The notes under the pieces are model-generated. The model did not search any database and was not told where the DNA came from. It saw nothing but the letters and a program-made list of their open reading frames with translations. 64,000 nucleotides of DNA, taken from Thermomonas sp. GTDB lineage: Bacteria; Pseudomonadota; Gammaproteobacteria; Xanthomonadales; Xanthomonadaceae. This document shows, piece by piece, positions 44,753-56,284 of this stretch (within the stretch, counting starts at the first letter, position 1; each line of letters starts with the position of its first letter). The stretch covers positions 124,001 through 188,000 of the forward strand of contig JADKKV010000005.1 of assembly GCA_016720345.1 (NCBI GenBank), given 5' to 3'. Position numbers and translations under genes: made by a program.

Positions 44753-44767
44753 AACCAAGGAACCCGC

Positions 44768-45961
44768 ATGTCGCTCACCGCACGCTACGCCGACACCCTC
44801 GACGAGATCCGCGCCGCCGGCCTGTTCAAGTCCGAGCGCATCATCACCTCGCCGCAGTCCGCCGAGATCACCCTTGCCGATGGCCGCACGGTGCTGAACT
44901 TCTGCGCCAACAACTACCTGGGCCTGGCCGACCACCCGGACGTGATCGCCGCCGCCAAGGACGCGCTGGACACCCACGGCTTCGGCATGGCCAGCGTGCG
45001 CTTCATCTGCGGCACACAGGACCTGCACAAGCAGCTGGAAAAGACCATCGCCGACTTCTTCGGCACCGAAGACACCATCCTCTACGCTGCCTGCTTCGAC
45101 GCCAACGGCGGCCTGTTCGAGCCGCTGCTGGACGAGAACGACGCAATCATTTCCGATGCGCTCAACCACGCCTCGATCATCGACGGCGTGCGCCTGTGCA
45201 AGGCCAGGCGCTACCGCTACGCCAACTGCGACATGGCCGACCTGGAGCAGCAGCTGCAGCAAGCCAGGGCCGATGGCGCGCGCACGATCATGATCACCAC
45301 CGACGGCGTGTTCTCGATGGACGGCTTCATCGCCCCGCTGGACGAGATCACCGCACTGGCGAAGCAGTACGGCGCGCTGGTGCACATCGACGAATGCCAC
45401 GCCACCGGCTTCCTCGGTGCCACCGGCCGCGGCAGCGCCGAGGTCAAGGGCGTGCTGGACAAGATCGACATCTTCACCGGCACCCTCGGCAAGGCGATGG
45501 GTGGCGCGCTGGGCGGCTTCACCACGGCGAAGAAGGAAGTGATCGAACTGCTGCGCCAGCGCTCGCGGCCGTATCTGTTCTCCAACTCGCTACCGCCGCA
45601 CGTGGTCGCCGCCGGCATCAAGGCGTTCGAGATGCTGGCAGCCGCCGGCGAGCTCCGCGACCGGCTGCGTGACAACACCGCCCATTTCCGCGAGCGCATG
45701 ACGGCCGCCGGTTTCGACATCAAGCCCGGCGTGCACCCGATCAGCCCGGTGATGCTGTACGACGCGCCGCTGGCGCAGAAGTTCGCCCAGCGCCTGCTGG
45801 AAGAAGGCATCTATGCAATCGGCTTCTTCTTCCCGGTGGTGCCCAAGGGCCAGGCCCGCATCCGCACCCAGATTTCGGCGGCGCATACGCGCGAACACCT
45901 GGATCGCGCCATCGATGCGTTCATCCGCATCGGCAACGAGCTGGGCGTGCTGAAGGGATAA
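44768..45961 (+). CDS. kbl: Glycine C-acetyltransferase (2-amino-3-ketobutyrate CoA ligase)
   Basis: 397 residues. Alpha-oxoamine synthase family: [59 protein letters not shown] and [15 protein letters not shown] with the PLP Lys. It cleaves 2-amino-3-oxobutyrate with CoA to glycine and acetyl-CoA, completing threonine breakdown started by Tdh. AAGGA precedes the ATG. Separated from tdh by an inverted-repeat element. Convergent with the pseudouridine synthase (3 bp apart). Confidence 0.96.
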   Translation: MSLTARYADTLDEIRAAGLFKSERIITSPQSAEITLADGRTVLNFCANNYLGLADHPDVIAAAKDALDTHGFGMASVRFICGTQDLHKQLEKTIADFFGTEDTILYAACFDANGGLFEPLLDENDAIISDALNHASIIDGVRLCKARRYRYANCDMADLEQQLQQARADGARTIMITTDGVFSMDGFIAPLDEITALAKQYGALVHIDECHATGFLGATGRGSAEVKGVLDKIDIFTGTLGKAMGGALGGFTTAKKEVIELLRQRSRPYLFSNSLPPHVVAAGIKAFEMLAAAGELRDRLRDNTAHFRERMTAAGFDIKPGVHPISPVMLYDAPLAQKFAQRLLEEGIYAIGFFFPVVPKGQARIRTQISAAHTREHLDRAIDAFIRIGNELGVLKG

Positions 45962-45964
45962 GCC

Positions 45965-46696
45965 TCAAACGCCGCCCAGCGCGGCGATTTCCTGCTCGGT
46001 CAGTTCGCGCCACTGGCCCTTCGGCAGTTCGCCCAGGGCCAGCGGCCCGATCGCCACCCGCACCAGCCGCAGCACGCCGATGCCGAGTGCCGCCAGCAGG
46101 CGGCGGATCTGCCGGTTGCGGCCCTCGTCCAGCACGATCTCCAGCCACGCATGTTTTTCCCCGGCGCGCAGCAGCGCGGCCGAACTTGCATGCAGGCGCT
46201 CGCCCTCGACCAGCACGCCCTCCGCCATCGCCTGCAGGCGCGCGGGGCCTGGGATGCAGTCCACCTGCACGTGGTAGGTCTTGTCCGGCCCCGTCGCCGG
46301 GTCGGTGATGCGCGCCGCCCACTGCGGATCGTTGCTGAACAACAGCAGCCCCTCGCTGGCCTTGTCGAGGCGCCCGACCGGCGCGATGAATCCCAGGCCG
46401 GCCCCGTCGAAGCAACGATAGACGGTATCGCGGCCCTGTTCGTCGCGCAGGGTCGTCACCAGCCCGCGCGGCTTGTTGAGCAGCAGGTAGTGCCGCCGGG
46501 CGGCGGCCGCCTGGAAGCCATCGATCTGGATCGCGGCCTGGACTGCATCGGTTGGATGCTGTGGGTCGCGAACCACGCGTCCGTCGAGCCGCACGCGCCC
46601 TTCGCGCACCAGCCGCTCCGCTTCGCTGCGCGAGCACAACCCGCGCTTGGACAGCACGCGCGCCAGCCCGTAACGTGCGCCGCCCTTCCCGGCCAT
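45965..46696 (-). CDS. rRNA pseudouridine synthase (RsuA/RluB family)
   Basis: 243 residues. An N-terminal S4 domain (LARVLSKRGLCSRSEAERLVREGRVRLDG) is followed by the RsuA-type catalytic domain: LNKPRGLVTTLRDE, PVGRLDKASEGLLLFSND with the catalytic Asp in GRLD, and EGRNRQIRRLLAALGI. It modifies uridine in ribosomal RNA; the size fits RluE/RluB-like enzymes but the target base cannot be told. 18 bp upstream of a secreted-protein gene on the same strand. Confidence 0.9.
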   Translation of the reverse strand: MAGKGGARYGLARVLSKRGLCSRSEAERLVREGRVRLDGRVVRDPQHPTDAVQAAIQIDGFQAAAARRHYLLLNKPRGLVTTLRDEQGRDTVYRCFDGAGLGFIAPVGRLDKASEGLLLFSNDPQWAARITDPATGPDKTYHVQVDCIPGPARLQAMAEGVLVEGERLHASSAALLRAGEKHAWLEIVLDEGRNRQIRRLLAALGIGVLRLVRVAIGPLALGELPKGQWRELTEQEIAALGGV

Positions 46697-46714
46697 GCGA
46701 CCGGAATCGCCGCG

Positions 46715-47221
46715 TCAGTTGGACGGCTTGGGGGCGGTCGCGGCCGGATCAGGCGTGGCCGGCGCCGCCGCCGGATCCTTGCGCCCGACCACGCGCACGC
46801 CGCGCGCCTTCATCCACGCATCGAACTCATCGGCGGTCATGCGCTTGCCGTTCTGGGTCATGTTGAACCGCCACGGCGTGTTGTCGAATTCGGTCTTGGG
46901 CTTGTAGGCGGCGGGATCGCTCGCGTCCACCGCGCTGCCCGCGGGCTTCGCGTTCGCCACCGCGCGGCAGCCGTCCTGGCGGATTCGCAACAACACGTTG
47001 TCCACTGACAGCGATTCATCGAACGCCTGCGACAGCACGCCACTGGCGCCACCCAACTGGGCTCTTGCCGACACCAGCTCGATCGCCACCGGCGACAGCA
47101 GGTTGGGTCGAACCGGGGACGCCACCATCAGTTCGCTGCTGCACAGGGTTGCCGCCTGCGCGAACGACACCATCGGCATGGCGGACAGGAGCAGCACGGG
47201 CAGCAGGCGACGAGTCGACAT
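46715..47221 (-). CDS. Secreted protein of unknown function
   Basis: 168 residues. A signal peptide (LLPVLLLSAMPMVSFAQA) is followed by two Cys (residues 27 and about 84) and a low-complexity Pro/Ala tail (PAAAPATPDPAATAPKPSN). The middle contains FDNTPWRFNMTQNGKRMTADEFDAWMKARGVRVVG, a well-formed C-terminal domain with a helix resembling EF-hand-like or lectin-type loops only superficially. I do not recognise a family. Confidence 0.6.
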   Translation of the reverse strand: MSTRRLLPVLLLSAMPMVSFAQAATLCSSELMVASPVRPNLLSPVAIELVSARAQLGGASGVLSQAFDESLSVDNVLLRIRQDGCRAVANAKPAGSAVDASDPAAYKPKTEFDNTPWRFNMTQNGKRMTADEFDAWMKARGVRVVGRKDPAAAPATPDPAATAPKPSN

Positions 47222-47282
47222 GAGGTTCCCCAAGGGTTGGACGCAGTGTAGGCCGGCCGGCGCAGGCGCGGCAATCGCGACG

Positions 47283-47319
47283 CGCAAAAAGACGAAGCCC
47301 GGCACAAGGCCGGGCTTCG
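47283..47319 (-). terminator. Rho-independent terminator of the OmpA gene
   Basis: 11-bp perfect stem (CGAAGCCCGGC / GCCGGGCTTCG) with a 5-nt loop, followed on the minus strand by TCTTTTT. It lies 25 bp after the ompA stop. Confidence 0.88.
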
Positions 47320-47344
47320 CGGATTGCAGAACCAACAACCAGGA

Positions 47345-48424
47345 TTACTGGCTGTTCAGCTCGGTACGGCGGTTGGTCTCGCTCTTGCATGCCGGGAAGG
47401 CATCGCCGAGCGCTTCCAGCGGACGGCTCTCGCCGTAGCCGGTCGGGCCAGCCAGGCGGCCAGCGTCCACGCCGTTGCTGGTCAGGTAGTCATAGACCAC
47501 CTGCGAGCGACGCTGCGACAGACCCTGGTTGTACTCGTCCTTGCCGCATTCGTCGGTGTGGCCAGCCACTTCGACGCGCAGTTCCGGGTAGCGCTTCAGG
47601 ATCTCGACGGCCTCGTTCAGGATCGCCACCGCGTCGGGACGCAGGGTCGACTTGTCGAAGTCGAAGTTCACGCCCTTCAGGTCGATCGAGACCGGCACCG
47701 GGCAACCGTCCGGACCAATGGTCTGGCCAGCCTGCGAACCCGGGCACTTGTCGTTGCAGTTGTTTACGCCGTCGCCGTCGTCATCCAGGTCGGCGCAGTT
47801 CGGGGCGACCGGAGCCGGGGCAACCGGGGCAACCGGCTCCGGGCCCAGGGCCACGGTCATGCCGATCGAAGCGAGCAGGTCGGAGAAGGAATTCTCCTGC
47901 GAGCCAACGCCAGTCTGCTGGTCGTCGAAATCGATGCGGGTACCGATTTCCGTACGCAGGTCCATGCGACCGAAGTCGAACTGCAGGCCGGCGCCCAGGT
48001 TCAGCGCAAGATTGGAGTCTTCATGCTGGCCCGGCGAGATCGGATTCGGGGTGGCGTCGTATTCTTCTTCATGACGCTGCCAGCCGATGCCGCCACGCAC
48101 GTAGGGCCACCACTTGGAGTCCATGCTGCGGAAGTGATAACGGCCGTCGACCGACACGCCGTACTGGCTCCACCACAGGTTCGGGTTGCTGGTCTTGTCC
48201 GGATTCTGGTAGTTCAGTTCCGCTTCGAGCGAGACATTCGGATTCAGGAACTTGCCGAAGCCGAGGGTCCCGAACAGGGAATCTTCGGTGTTGCGATCAT
48301 TGTCCTGGAAGTTCACGCCGGTCGAACCGGAGACATACCAGCGATCATCAAACTCCTGGGCGGACGCAGCCTGCGCCAGACCCAGACCACCCAGAAGGGC
48401 AGCGCAGAGGAGTTTCTTATTCAT
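47345..48424 (-). CDS. OmpA/OprF-type outer-membrane porin
   Basis: 359 residues. The signal ends ...LAQAASA, then an eight-strand beta-barrel (WYVSGSTGVNFQDNDRNT through about 195). Next come a Pro-rich hinge, an acidic calcium-binding TSP3-like repeat (LDDDGDGVNNCNDKCPGS) and an OmpA-like peptidoglycan-binding domain (VNFDFDKSTLRPDA, then GHTDECGKDEYNQGLSQRR). It links the outer membrane to the cell wall. AAGGAG precedes the ATG. Strong expression is expected given the clean terminator. The 282 bp upstream show no gene. Confidence 0.92.
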   Translation of the reverse strand: MNKKLLCAALLGGLGLAQAASAQEFDDRWYVSGSTGVNFQDNDRNTEDSLFGTLGFGKFLNPNVSLEAELNYQNPDKTSNPNLWWSQYGVSVDGRYHFRSMDSKWWPYVRGGIGWQRHEEEYDATPNPISPGQHEDSNLALNLGAGLQFDFGRMDLRTEIGTRIDFDDQQTGVGSQENSFSDLLASIGMTVALGPEPVAPVAPAPVAPNCADLDDDGDGVNNCNDKCPGSQAGQTIGPDGCPVPVSIDLKGVNFDFDKSTLRPDAVAILNEAVEILKRYPELRVEVAGHTDECGKDEYNQGLSQRRSQVVYDYLTSNGVDAGRLAGPTGYGESRPLEALGDAFPACKSETNRRTELNSQ

Positions 48425-48550
48425 GTTCAGCTCCTTGATCAGTAAAGAAACCTGTGACGCGAAATATTCAATGTATGGACGGCTATGTCCGCACGCCATG
48501 CTGCACAGGGTGGCGTCGGCCGCGTGAAAGCCGTGTTAACGCTACCATAA

Positions 48551-50731
<2,181 letters not shown>

Positions 50732-51021
50732 GCAAGCCTGCAGAGTAAAAACTTCAATCGAATCATCGACTTCTGGTTTATTCGTTCAGGAACCGTTCGG
50801 TATCCGGCGCATATGGTGCGCGGACTTTTGACCCTGCCGGACCGCCTGCTGCGCGGCATCGACAGGCCACCGGCACGCCGACCGACCCCTCTCCCAGGGC
50901 CGGCGCGCCCGGGCAAAGGCCGCCACAGAGCTGCCGCCCTCCCCAGTACGCCATGACGCTTGCTTCCTCGCCGGTCCTGCCGGCGCCGGGGCCTGCGCCG
51001 CAACGGAGCAAGGAGTACGAC

Positions 51022-51489
51022 ATGAAACTGGCTTGGATCCTCTGGATGGCCGGCAACGTGCTGCCGCAGCCGGCCGCCGATTCGCTTTGCCTGTCGACCA
51101 CCGTCTACCTGGAGGCACGCGACCAGTCCGTGCGCGGCCAGCAGGCGGTCGCCGAAGTCGCCCTGCGCCGCCGCGACAGCGGGCTGTGGGGCCGCAACCT
51201 GTGCCAGGTGGTGACCGCGCGCAAGCAGTTCGCGCCGACCATCGTGTCGCCGCAAACCCGCCTGTCCAACCGCGAGGCCTGGGCGGAGGCGGTCACCATC
51301 GCGCTCGAGTCCGAGCGCAACTGGGCGCGGCCGGCAGGCCAGCGCCGCGAGATCGTGCCCGGTGCCAGCCACTTCATGGCGCACGCGATCGCCAGCCCGA
51401 GCTGGCGCAACGCCTACCAGGTGGCGACCATCGGCGACCACACCTTCCTGCAGGTGCAATCGCTCAGGCCACGCCGCAGCCGCGGCTGA
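51022..51489 (+). CDS. SleB-type cell-wall hydrolase
   Basis: 155 residues. AAGGAG precedes the ATG; a longer in-frame start at 50953 is unlikely. The Hydrolase_2 (SleB) pattern is present: LCLSTTVYLEARDQSVRGQQAVAEVALRR with the catalytic Glu, then a QFAPT segment, IALESERNW and ASHFMAHA. It cleaves peptidoglycan as a lytic transglycosylase in related proteins. A weak signal-type N-terminus (MKLAWILWMAGNVL). The 290 bp before it hold no credible gene. Confidence 0.8.
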   Translation: MKLAWILWMAGNVLPQPAADSLCLSTTVYLEARDQSVRGQQAVAEVALRRRDSGLWGRNLCQVVTARKQFAPTIVSPQTRLSNREAWAEAVTIALESERNWARPAGQRREIVPGASHFMAHAIASPSWRNAYQVATIGDHTFLQVQSLRPRRSRG

Positions 51490-51501
51490 GCCCGCGCACG
51501 C

Positions 51502-51978
51502 TCAGCGCCGGCGCTCGTCCGCCCACAGGCGGGACATCTCCAGGTAAGTGAACGACGCCGACCAGGTGATCATCAGCAGCCCGGTCAGGGCTTCCAGCCC
51601 GGCGACCAGGCGGATCGCCCCCACCGGTGCCAGGTCGCCGAAGCCGACCGTGCTGTAGGTGATGGCCGACAGGTAGACCGCGTCGAACAGGCGGTCCATG
51701 CCGAATTCGCCATGCACGAAACCGGTACCCGGGATCATCACCAGCCCCCAGTAGGCCAGCCCGTAGTACCAGATTTCGACGATGTGCAGGGCCAGCAGCG
51801 CGAAGATGATCTTGAGCATCGCGAGGTGGTCGCGCCGCGGCGCGCGCGACGCGAAACGCCGTGCCAGCGCATGCACGCCCTCGTAGTGGGTGGCGACGAC
51901 CAGCGCGGTGACCGCGAAGGCGACCACCGCCACCAGCAGGTACTCGGCGAAATAGCCGGCGGGGATCAGCCAGTCCAC
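51502..51978 (-). CDS. Potassium-channel-like ion channel, two-pore-loop type
   Basis: 158 residues. The selectivity filter TVGFGD in YLSAITYSTVGFGDLAPVG is the clear mark. Two spans precede it (YLLVAVVAFAVTALVVA, ILKIIFALLALHIVEIWYY) and one follows (LVAGLEALTGLLMITW), so the order TM-TM-P-TM is likely. GTG at 51978 is proposed as start because the upstream frame belongs to prpC, whose stop is 15 bp away. No Shine-Dalgarno, so translation may be coupled to prpC. Convergent with the SleB-type gene. Confidence 0.72.
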   Translation of the reverse strand: MDWLIPAGYFAEYLLVAVVAFAVTALVVATHYEGVHALARRFASRAPRRDHLAMLKIIFALLALHIVEIWYYGLAYWGLVMIPGTGFVHGEFGMDRLFDAVYLSAITYSTVGFGDLAPVGAIRLVAGLEALTGLLMITWSASFTYLEMSRLWADERRR

Positions 51979-51992
51979 CGCGGCGGCCGGCT

Positions 51993-53150
51993 TCAGCGTT
52001 GCGCGAGCGGGACGAAGACGCGGTCTTCCGGCCCGGTGTAGTTGGCCGACGGGCGGATGATCTTGCCGTCGATGCGCTGCTCGATCACGTGCGCGCTCCA
52101 GCCGCTGGTGCGCGCGATCACGAACAGCGGGGTGAACATCGCGGTGGGCACGCCCATCATGTGGTAGCTGACCGCGCTGAACCAGTCGAGGTTGGGGAAC
52201 ATCTTCTTGATGTCCCACATCACCGACTCCAGCCGCTCGGCGATGTCGTACATCTTCATGTCGCCCTGCTCCGCCGACAGCTCGCGCGCGACGTCCTTGA
52301 TCACCTTGTTGCGCGGATCGGACACCGTGTACACCGGGTGGCCGAAGCCGATCACCACTTCCTTGCGCTCGACCCGCGCCTTGATGTCGGCTTCCGCTTC
52401 GTCCGGGTTCTCGTAGCGCTTTTGCACTTCGAACGCGACCTCATTCGCGCCGCCGTGCTTCGGTCCGCGCAGGGCGCCGATCGCACCCGCGATGCACGAA
52501 TGCATGTCGCTGCCGGTGCCGGCGATGACGCGTGCGGTGAACGTACTCGCATTGAACTCATGCTCGGCGTACAGGATCAGGCTGGTGTGCATCGCACGCA
52601 CCCATGACTCGCGCGGCGCTTCGCCATGCAGCAGGTGCAGGAAGTGGCCGCCGATGCTGTCGTCGTCGGTCTCGACGTCGATGGCGCGGCCGTTGTGGCT
52701 CCAGTGGTACCAGTACAGCAGCATCGAACCCAGCGACGCCATCAGCTTGTCGGCGATGTCGCGCGCGCCGGGATGGTTGTGGTCGTCCTTCTCCGGCGAC
52801 ACGCAACCCAGCACCGACACGCCGGTGCGCATCACGTCCATCGGGTGCGCCGACGGCGGCAGTTCCTCCAGCGCGGCCTTGACCGCCGCCGGGATGCCGC
52901 GCAGCGACTTCAGCCTGGCCTTGTAGCCCGCCAACTCCGCCTTGTTCGGCAACTTGCCGTGCACCAGCAGGTAGGCGATCTCCTCGAACTCGCTGGCATT
53001 GGCGAAATCCAGGATGTCGTAACCGCGGTAATGCAGGTCGTTGCCGCTGCGGCCGACCGTGCACAGCGCGGTATTTCCGGCAGCGGTGCCGCTGAGGGCG
53101 ACGGATTTCTTCGGCTTGAAGCCGGGCGTGGCTGCGGACTGTTCGCTCAT
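51993..53150 (-). CDS. prpC: 2-Methylcitrate synthase / citrate synthase
   Basis: 385 residues. Citrate-synthase fold with [13 protein letters not shown] (catalytic His region), [36 protein letters not shown] and [24 protein letters not shown] with Asp/His catalytic residues. The start and the prpB gene upstream (15 bp) mark it as PrpC, which condenses propionyl-CoA with oxaloacetate. prpD, acnD and prpF are not next to it. A K+-channel-like gene follows immediately. Confidence 0.92.
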   Translation of the reverse strand: MSEQSAATPGFKPKKSVALSGTAAGNTALCTVGRSGNDLHYRGYDILDFANASEFEEIAYLLVHGKLPNKAELAGYKARLKSLRGIPAAVKAALEELPPSAHPMDVMRTGVSVLGCVSPEKDDHNHPGARDIADKLMASLGSMLLYWYHWSHNGRAIDVETDDDSIGGHFLHLLHGEAPRESWVRAMHTSLILYAEHEFNASTFTARVIAGTGSDMHSCIAGAIGALRGPKHGGANEVAFEVQKRYENPDEAEADIKARVERKEVVIGFGHPVYTVSDPRNKVIKDVARELSAEQGDMKMYDIAERLESVMWDIKKMFPNLDWFSAVSYHMMGVPTAMFTPLFVIARTSGWSAHVIEQRIDGKIIRPSANYTGPEDRVFVPLAQR

Positions 53151-53165
53151 CGTTTATTCCTTCGA

Positions 53166-54050
53166 TTACCTGTTCTGCGCAAACAGCGCATCGAGCTTGT
53201 CTTCGTAGGCGTGGTAGCCCAGGAAGTCGTACAGTTCGGCGCGCGTCTGCAGGGTGTCGATGACATGCTTCTGGGTGCCGTCGCGGCGCACGGCCTCGTA
53301 GAAGTTGAGCGCGGCCTTGTTCATCGCGCGATAGGCACCGCAACAATACAGCGCGATATCGACGCCGGCATCGCGCAGCTCGTCGGTGGTGTAGAACGGC
53401 GTGCTGCCGAACTCGGTGAGGTTGGCCAGGATCGGCACCTGCACCGCCGCCTTGACCTTGCGGTAGTCGTCGAGCGAGGTCATCGCCTCCGGGAACACCA
53501 TGTCGGCGCCCGCTTCGACATACGCGACGGCGCGCTCGATCGCGCTGTCCAGGCCTTCCACCGCGGCGGCGTCGGTGCGCGCCATGATCACGAAATCGCG
53601 ATCCGTGCGCGCGTCGACCGCGGCCCTGATGCGGTCGATCATTTCCTCCTTCGTCACCACTTCCTTGCCGGGACGATGGCCGCAGCGCTTCTGCCCGACC
53701 TGGTCCTCCATGTGCACGGCGGCCACGCCGATGCGCTCGAAGGCGCGGATGGTGCGGCCGATGTTGAACGCCCCGCCCCAGCCGGTGTCGATGTCGACCA
53801 GCAACGGCATGCCGGTGGCGTCCACGATCCGGCGCGCGTCGGTCAGCACGTCTTCCATCGTGGAGATGCCGAGGTCGGGCACGCCCAGCGAGTTCGCGGC
53901 GACGCCGCCGCCGGACAGGTACAGCGCCCTGTAGCCAGTGCGCCTGGCCATCAGGCCGGCGTAGGCGGTGATCGCGCCCATCACCTGCAGCGGGGATTCG
54001 GTGGCAAGCGCGGCGCGGAACTGCGCGCCTGCGGACTGGCGTTCGTCCAT
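53166..54050 (-). CDS. prpB: 2-Methylisocitrate lyase
   Basis: 294 residues. Isocitrate-lyase superfamily: [36 protein letters not shown] with the KRCGH active-site motif, and [20 protein letters not shown]. It splits 2-methylisocitrate to pyruvate and succinate, the last step of propionate degradation. First gene of the prpB-prpC pair. No PrpR-type regulator or aconitase is nearby in the window. Confidence 0.93.
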   Translation of the reverse strand: MDERQSAGAQFRAALATESPLQVMGAITAYAGLMARRTGYRALYLSGGGVAANSLGVPDLGISTMEDVLTDARRIVDATGMPLLVDIDTGWGGAFNIGRTIRAFERIGVAAVHMEDQVGQKRCGHRPGKEVVTKEEMIDRIRAAVDARTDRDFVIMARTDAAAVEGLDSAIERAVAYVEAGADMVFPEAMTSLDDYRKVKAAVQVPILANLTEFGSTPFYTTDELRDAGVDIALYCCGAYRAMNKAALNFYEAVRRDGTQKHVIDTLQTRAELYDFLGYHAYEDKLDALFAQNR

Positions 54051-54187
54051 GGAGCCTCCGGTAAAACCGTGATTTTAGCCGATCGCCCTGCCCGGCCGCC
54101 GCGCATGCCGGCCGGCACTTGCCGGCGCCCTCACCCGCCCCTACATCATCACCACGGAATCAAGCCCACCGCTCAGGGAACCAGGCC

Positions 54188-54643
54188 ATGGCCAAGACCT
54201 ACAGCAAGACCCCGGAAGCGCTCGCCCGGCTGACCCCGGAGCAACGCCGGGTCACCCAGGACGCCGGCACCGAGCGACCGTTCGACAACGCCTTCCACGA
54301 CAGCAAGGCACCTGGCCTGTACGTCGACATCGTGTCCGGGGAACCCCTGTTCACCTCGCTCGACAAGTTCGACAGCGGCTGCGGCTGGCCCAGTTTCACC
54401 CGCCCGGTGGAACCGGCGCATGTGCTGGAGCGCAGCGACAGCAGCCATGGCATGCGCCGCACCGAAGTCCGTTCGGCACACGGCGACAGCCACCTCGGCC
54501 ACGTATTCACCGATGGTCCGCGCGATGCGGGCGGACTGCGCTACTGCATCAACTCGGCCGCGCTGCGCTTCATCCCGGCAGATGTGCTGGAACAGGAAGG
54601 CTACGGCGACTACCGCCACCTGTTCGCCGGAGACCGCGCATGA
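54188..54643 (+). CDS. msrB: Methionine-R-sulfoxide reductase
   Basis: 151 residues. Catalytic core [14 protein letters not shown] and [27 protein letters not shown], with the active Cys in RYCIN. The zinc-binding CxxC pairs of many MsrB proteins are absent (VSGEPLF in place of C-x-x-C-G-x-P-L-F). It repairs the R-form of methionine sulfoxide. ATGA overlap with msrA downstream indicates one transcript. Confidence 0.94.
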   Translation: MAKTYSKTPEALARLTPEQRRVTQDAGTERPFDNAFHDSKAPGLYVDIVSGEPLFTSLDKFDSGCGWPSFTRPVEPAHVLERSDSSHGMRRTEVRSAHGDSHLGHVFTDGPRDAGGLRYCINSAALRFIPADVLEQEGYGDYRHLFAGDRA

Positions 54644-55155
54644 GCACCTCCACCGAAAGCGCGATCCTCGCCGGCGGCTGCTTCTGGGGCATGCAGGAAC
54701 TGGTGCGCAAGCTGCCCGGCGTGCTGGCCACCCGCGTGGGCTATTCCGGCGGCGATGTCGCCAACGCCACCTATCGCAACCATGGCACGCACGCGGAGGC
54801 GATCGAGATCGTGTTCGATCCGGCGCGCACGTCCTATCGCGACATCCTCGAGTTCTTCTTCCAGATCCACGATCCCACCACCGTGAACCGGCAGGGCAAC
54901 GATCGCGGCAGCAGCTATCGCTCCGCCATCTATTACGCCTCGGACGAACAGCACCGGATCGCCGTGGACACCATCGCCGACGTTGAAGCCTCCGGCCTGT
55001 GGCCCGGCAAGGTGGTGACCGAACTCGCGCCGGCCGGGCCGTTCTGGGAAGCCGAGCCCGAGCACCAGGATTACCTGCAGCGCTACCCCGGCGGTTACAC
55101 CTGCCACTTCGTGCGGCCGGGCTGGAAGCTCCCGCGCCGCGGTGGCGCCGGCTGA
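54640..55155 (+). CDS. msrA: Methionine-S-sulfoxide reductase
   Basis: 171 residues. Active-site [16 protein letters not shown] with the nucleophilic Cys, [45 protein letters not shown] and [16 protein letters not shown]. Complementary stereospecificity to MsrB encoded just upstream (4-bp overlap). Normal length. Confidence 0.94.
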   Translation: MSTSTESAILAGGCFWGMQELVRKLPGVLATRVGYSGGDVANATYRNHGTHAEAIEIVFDPARTSYRDILEFFFQIHDPTTVNRQGNDRGSSYRSAIYYASDEQHRIAVDTIADVEASGLWPGKVVTELAPAGPFWEAEPEHQDYLQRYPGGYTCHFVRPGWKLPRRGGAG

Positions 55156-55161
55156 ACGGCG

Positions 55162-56284
55162 CTAGTCGCAGCGGTAATCGCCGGCGGCATCCTTGCGGCA
55201 CATGTCCGGCGCCCCGTACTTGTCCCACAGCGCCGGGAAACCCTTCGCGCGCATGTAGGCGGGGAACTCGGGCAGGGCGCGCAGCGACTTCCCGTCCGGG
55301 CTGAACAGGTAGACCATGAAGTCGCTGTTGTCGACCTCCGAACGGGTGCGGTCGATTTCCATGGCGCGCGCCTCCTGGCCGATCTGCGCCAGCCACATCG
55401 GCACGATGCCGGGCAGGAATTCCGGCCCGGAGGCCACGTAGGCCTCGACCGCGCTCACTGCGCGGGCGCGTTCCACGGCGTCACCGCCGGACATGGCGAT
55501 GGCCAGCGCCTTTCGCGCGTCCCGCGCCATTTGCCCGAGCGACGGGTCCGAGGAGTCGTTCCAGATGCGTCGCGCCGAAGCCGTGTCGCCACGCAAGTGG
55601 GCGATTTCGCCAAGTTCGCGATCCGCCAGCCGCAGGCCTGTCGCCTTGGCCCGCTTGAGGTATTGCTCGGCGCCGTCGATGTTGCCATCGCGCAGGTAGA
55701 GCACGCCGCGCCAACGCATCACGTTGGGCACCATCGGATCGATCGCCAGCGCACGTTCGATGCGCTCCACCGCGGCGCGGCGGTAGCCGCTGCGCGGTGA
55801 TGCGGACCTTGTCGCCCTGCTTGCGCACCGAGCCTTCAAGCACGTTCGCCACGCCCAGGGCCTGGCCGATGGACGTGAGGCTCTCGTTGCGGCCCTTGAA
55901 CTGGAACGAGGAGGTGCGCCCTGCCACCTTGAGGTCCTTCACCTGCGCCAGCGCGTTGAGGATCTCCTCGGCGATGCCGTCCGAGAAATACTCGTTGTCC
56001 CTGTCCGCGCTCATGTTCACGAACGGCAGTACTGCGATGGCCTTCTCGCTGATCGCCGCCTGCTTGCCTGCGCCCGCTTCGGCCTTCGCCGTCTCCGTGG
56101 TCGCGGCCACCAGGGCAGCCTCCCGGCGCGGCGCCAGCGCGAACCTGTCGAAGGCGAAGAGGCCCAACGCCAGCGCCAGCAGCAGCACGAACATGCGCTC
56201 CATGCGGCGGCGGAGTTCGGCGAGGAAGCTCAAGGAGCCGTCCCCGGGATCGGCGGATAGCGGATCGCCACGGGAGGTGGCCAT
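55162..56284 (-). pseudogene. Degraded TolB/FlgO-like TPR paralogue
   Basis: Frame 1 (from 56284, or from 56203) encodes RRMERMFVLLLALALGLFAF, then AIAVLPFVNMSADRDNEYF, RTSSFQFKGRNESL and NVLEGSVRKQGDKVRITAQ. These align with the neighbouring 629-residue gene from about its residue 92. At about 55800 the frame changes and SGYRRAAVERIERALAIDP with TPR-type repeats follows (212 residues to the stop). The part between (about 200 residues in the neighbour) is missing, as are the first 90 or so residues. It overlaps the neighbour's 3' end. A tandem duplicate eroded by deletion. Confidence 0.72.

Noticed and set aside
50778-51101. Minus-strand open frame in the gap before the SleB-type gene
   Set aside because: No ribosome-binding site, odd composition and overlap with the start of a recognised gene.
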